Below are positions 40,291-41,144 of a stretch of DNA of 41,144 nucleotides, piece by piece. The stretch spans positions 1-41,144 of the forward strand of contig CAZOFA010000010.1 in assembly GCA_964578975.1 (NCBI GenBank). The letters are read 5' to 3'. The notes beneath the pieces are model-generated. The model ran no database searches, was not told the DNA's origin, and worked only from the letters and a program-made list of their open reading frames with translations. A program made the position numbers and the translations under genes. How positions within the stretch are numbered: the stretch's first letter is position 1; every line of letters starts with the position of its first letter. The DNA comes from CAYRUP01 sp964578975 (GTDB lineage Bacteria > Pseudomonadota > Gammaproteobacteria > DSM-16500).

Positions 40291-40315
40291 TTAATTTCTA
40301 CTTCTAAGGAATTTC

Positions 40316-40990
40316 ATGCAAAAAAAAGCCGTTATTTTATTTTCGGGTGGACTTGATTCTACGACGTGTTTAGCGATCGCAAAAACACAAGGTTTTTTAT
40401 GTTATGCGTTGAGTTTTGATTACGGACAACGACATCGAGTCGAACTTGACGTGGCGAAACGTACTGCTGCATTTTATGGTGTTGTCGAACATAAAATTGT
40501 GCCATTAAATTTAAATGCGATTGGTGGTTCAGCGTTAGTTGATGATCGTTTACAAATTCAAGATTATTCCGGTGATAATAAAATTCCTACGACGTATGTT
40601 CCTGCACGAAATACAGTGTTTTTATCAATTGCGTTAGGTTGGGCAGAAGTTCTCGGCGCATTTGATATTTTCATTGGTGCAAATGACGTGGATTATTCTG
40701 GTTATCCTGATTGTCGACCGGAATATCTGCATGCGTTTGAACAGATGGCAAATTTGGCGACGAAAGCAGGGGTTGAAGGGGTTCGTTATAAAATCCACGC
40801 GCCTTTGTTGCGTTTGACCAAGCGGGACATCATTCAGCAGGGTATGGCGCTGGGTGTGGATTACAGTAAAACGTTATCGTGTTATCGAGCGGATGAAAAT
40901 GCGCGGGCTTGTGGTACATGTGATAGTTGTACGTACCGCAAAAAAGGTTTTGTTGAGTTAGGTATTACCGACCCAACGCACTATGTCTGA
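40316..40990 (+). CDS. queC: 7-cyano-7-deazaguanine (preQ0) synthase
   Basis: ATP-dependent conversion of 7-carboxy-7-deazaguanine to preQ0 in queuosine biosynthesis. It has 224 residues, the family's size. The PP-loop SGGLDS is at 10-15; the zinc site uses four cysteines (C189, C199, C202, C205 in CYRADENARACGTCDSC); and the signature PTTYVPARNTVFLSIA follows the first third. The ATG has AAGGA six bases upstream. It lies 26 bp after the 6S-like RNA and probably shares its transcript. The 3' end overlaps the convergent Fis-like frame by 26 bp. Confidence 0.95.
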   Translation: MQKKAVILFSGGLDSTTCLAIAKTQGFLCYALSFDYGQRHRVELDVAKRTAAFYGVVEHKIVPLNLNAIGGSALVDDRLQIQDYSGDNKIPTTYVPARNTVFLSIALGWAEVLGAFDIFIGANDVDYSGYPDCRPEYLHAFEQMANLATKAGVEGVRYKIHAPLLRLTKRDIIQQGMALGVDYSKTLSCYRADENARACGTCDSCTYRKKGFVELGITDPTHYV

Positions 40991-41144
40991 AATTCACACT
41001 GTCATTCCCGCGAAGGCGGAAATCTATCTGAATGGATTCCCGCCTTCGCGGGGATGACGTGTTGTTGTTTAGGTGAATGACACGATACTGATCTAAGATC
41101 CCATACTGCTTCAATTTCTTGCGTAATGTCCCACGCGAAATACC
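40965..41144 (-). CDS. Fis-like DNA-binding protein, C-terminal part (runs off the window)
   Basis: The last 59 codons of a gene that continues beyond the window edge. It begins GISRGTLRKKLKQYGIL, nearly the E. coli Fis C-terminus (GINRGTLRKKLKKYGMN), the recognition helix of its helix-turn-helix. Fis normally ends there. Here the frame stays open for about 42 more residues, passing through the palindromic repeat at 41001-41058 (SSPRRRESIQIDFRLRGND) to a TAA at 40965-40967. It could also be the C-terminus of an NtrC-type activator with a Fis domain, as only the end is visible. Confidence 0.65.
   Translation of the reverse strand, partial: GISRGTLRKKLKQYGILDQYRVIHLNNNTSSPRRRESIQIDFRLRGNDSVNFRHSALGR
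41001..41058. repeat. Palindromic repeat, family C
   Basis: GTCATTCCCGCGAAGGCGG and CCGCCTTCGCGGGGATGAC are near-perfect inverted arms around a loop of some 20 bases. It differs from families A and B. It lies inside the open C-terminal frame of the Fis-like gene, and just after queC. Confidence 0.85.

Noticed and set aside
40142..40315. A preQ1 riboswitch before queC
   Set aside because: The region is far longer and more rod-like than the preQ1-I class, and the A-rich tail and small pseudoknot stem are not seen.

Overview
The window looks like a chromosomal scaffold, with two 10-N gaps, from a gammaproteobacterium of the Legionellales (Coxiella/Legionella-like). I infer this from several signs: AT-rich DNA, Coxiella-plasmid-like rep/par genes, many large coiled-coil or membrane proteins of unknown family mixed among housekeeping genes, PmrA-type promoter boxes in front of some of them, and numerous short palindromic repeats. 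No tRNA, rRNA, transposase, integrase or CRISPR array was seen.

Layout. Positions 1-5000 carry a TMEM175-type channel, the valine-end enzymes MmsB and MmsA, a small secreted protein and an amino-acid permease. Positions 5000-8700 carry a secreted zinc phospholipase C-like protein, a protein with a U-box-like segment and two membrane helices, and a polytopic membrane protein. Positions 8624-16457 form one minus-strand branched-chain amino-acid operon: BCKDH E1alpha, E1beta and E2, isovaleryl-CoA dehydrogenase, MCC beta subunit, LiuC-type hydratase, and HMG-CoA lyase. The biotin-carrying MCC subunit (liuD) is absent, and an N gap sits where it is usually found. Positions 16.5-22.9 kb hold an 818-residue coiled-coil protein, an L,D-transpeptidase, RlmI and another unknown protein.

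Positions 23.1-27.4 kb hold a complete iteron replicon: a Rep_3 initiator, five iterons at an exact 21-bp period, parA, parB, a ribbon-helix-helix-like protein, and inverted iterons at the far side. A 14-codon lysine-rich gene lies beside it. Positions 27.4-28.7 kb hold a pair of diverged tandem paralogues. From 28.8 kb to the end are a methyltransferase-TPR protein, CpdA, a 725-residue coiled-coil membrane protein, an SH3 protein, a PAS-GGDEF-EAL protein, an acyl-CoA synthetase, a small two-helix membrane protein, a 6S-like RNA, queC and the 3' end of a Fis-like gene.

How the genes work together. The permease, BCKDH, Liu and Mms enzymes would turn leucine and valine into acetyl-CoA, acetoacetate and propionyl-CoA, which fits growth on host amino acids. 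Three unrelated coiled-coil genes share one promoter architecture, YTTAAK-N5-YTTAAK-N10-(-10). This matches the PmrA box that controls Dot/Icm secretion and effectors in Legionella and Coxiella, so these three are the best effector candidates. The replicon in housekeeping surroundings suggests an integrated plasmid, a chromid, or an unusual chromosomal replication system.
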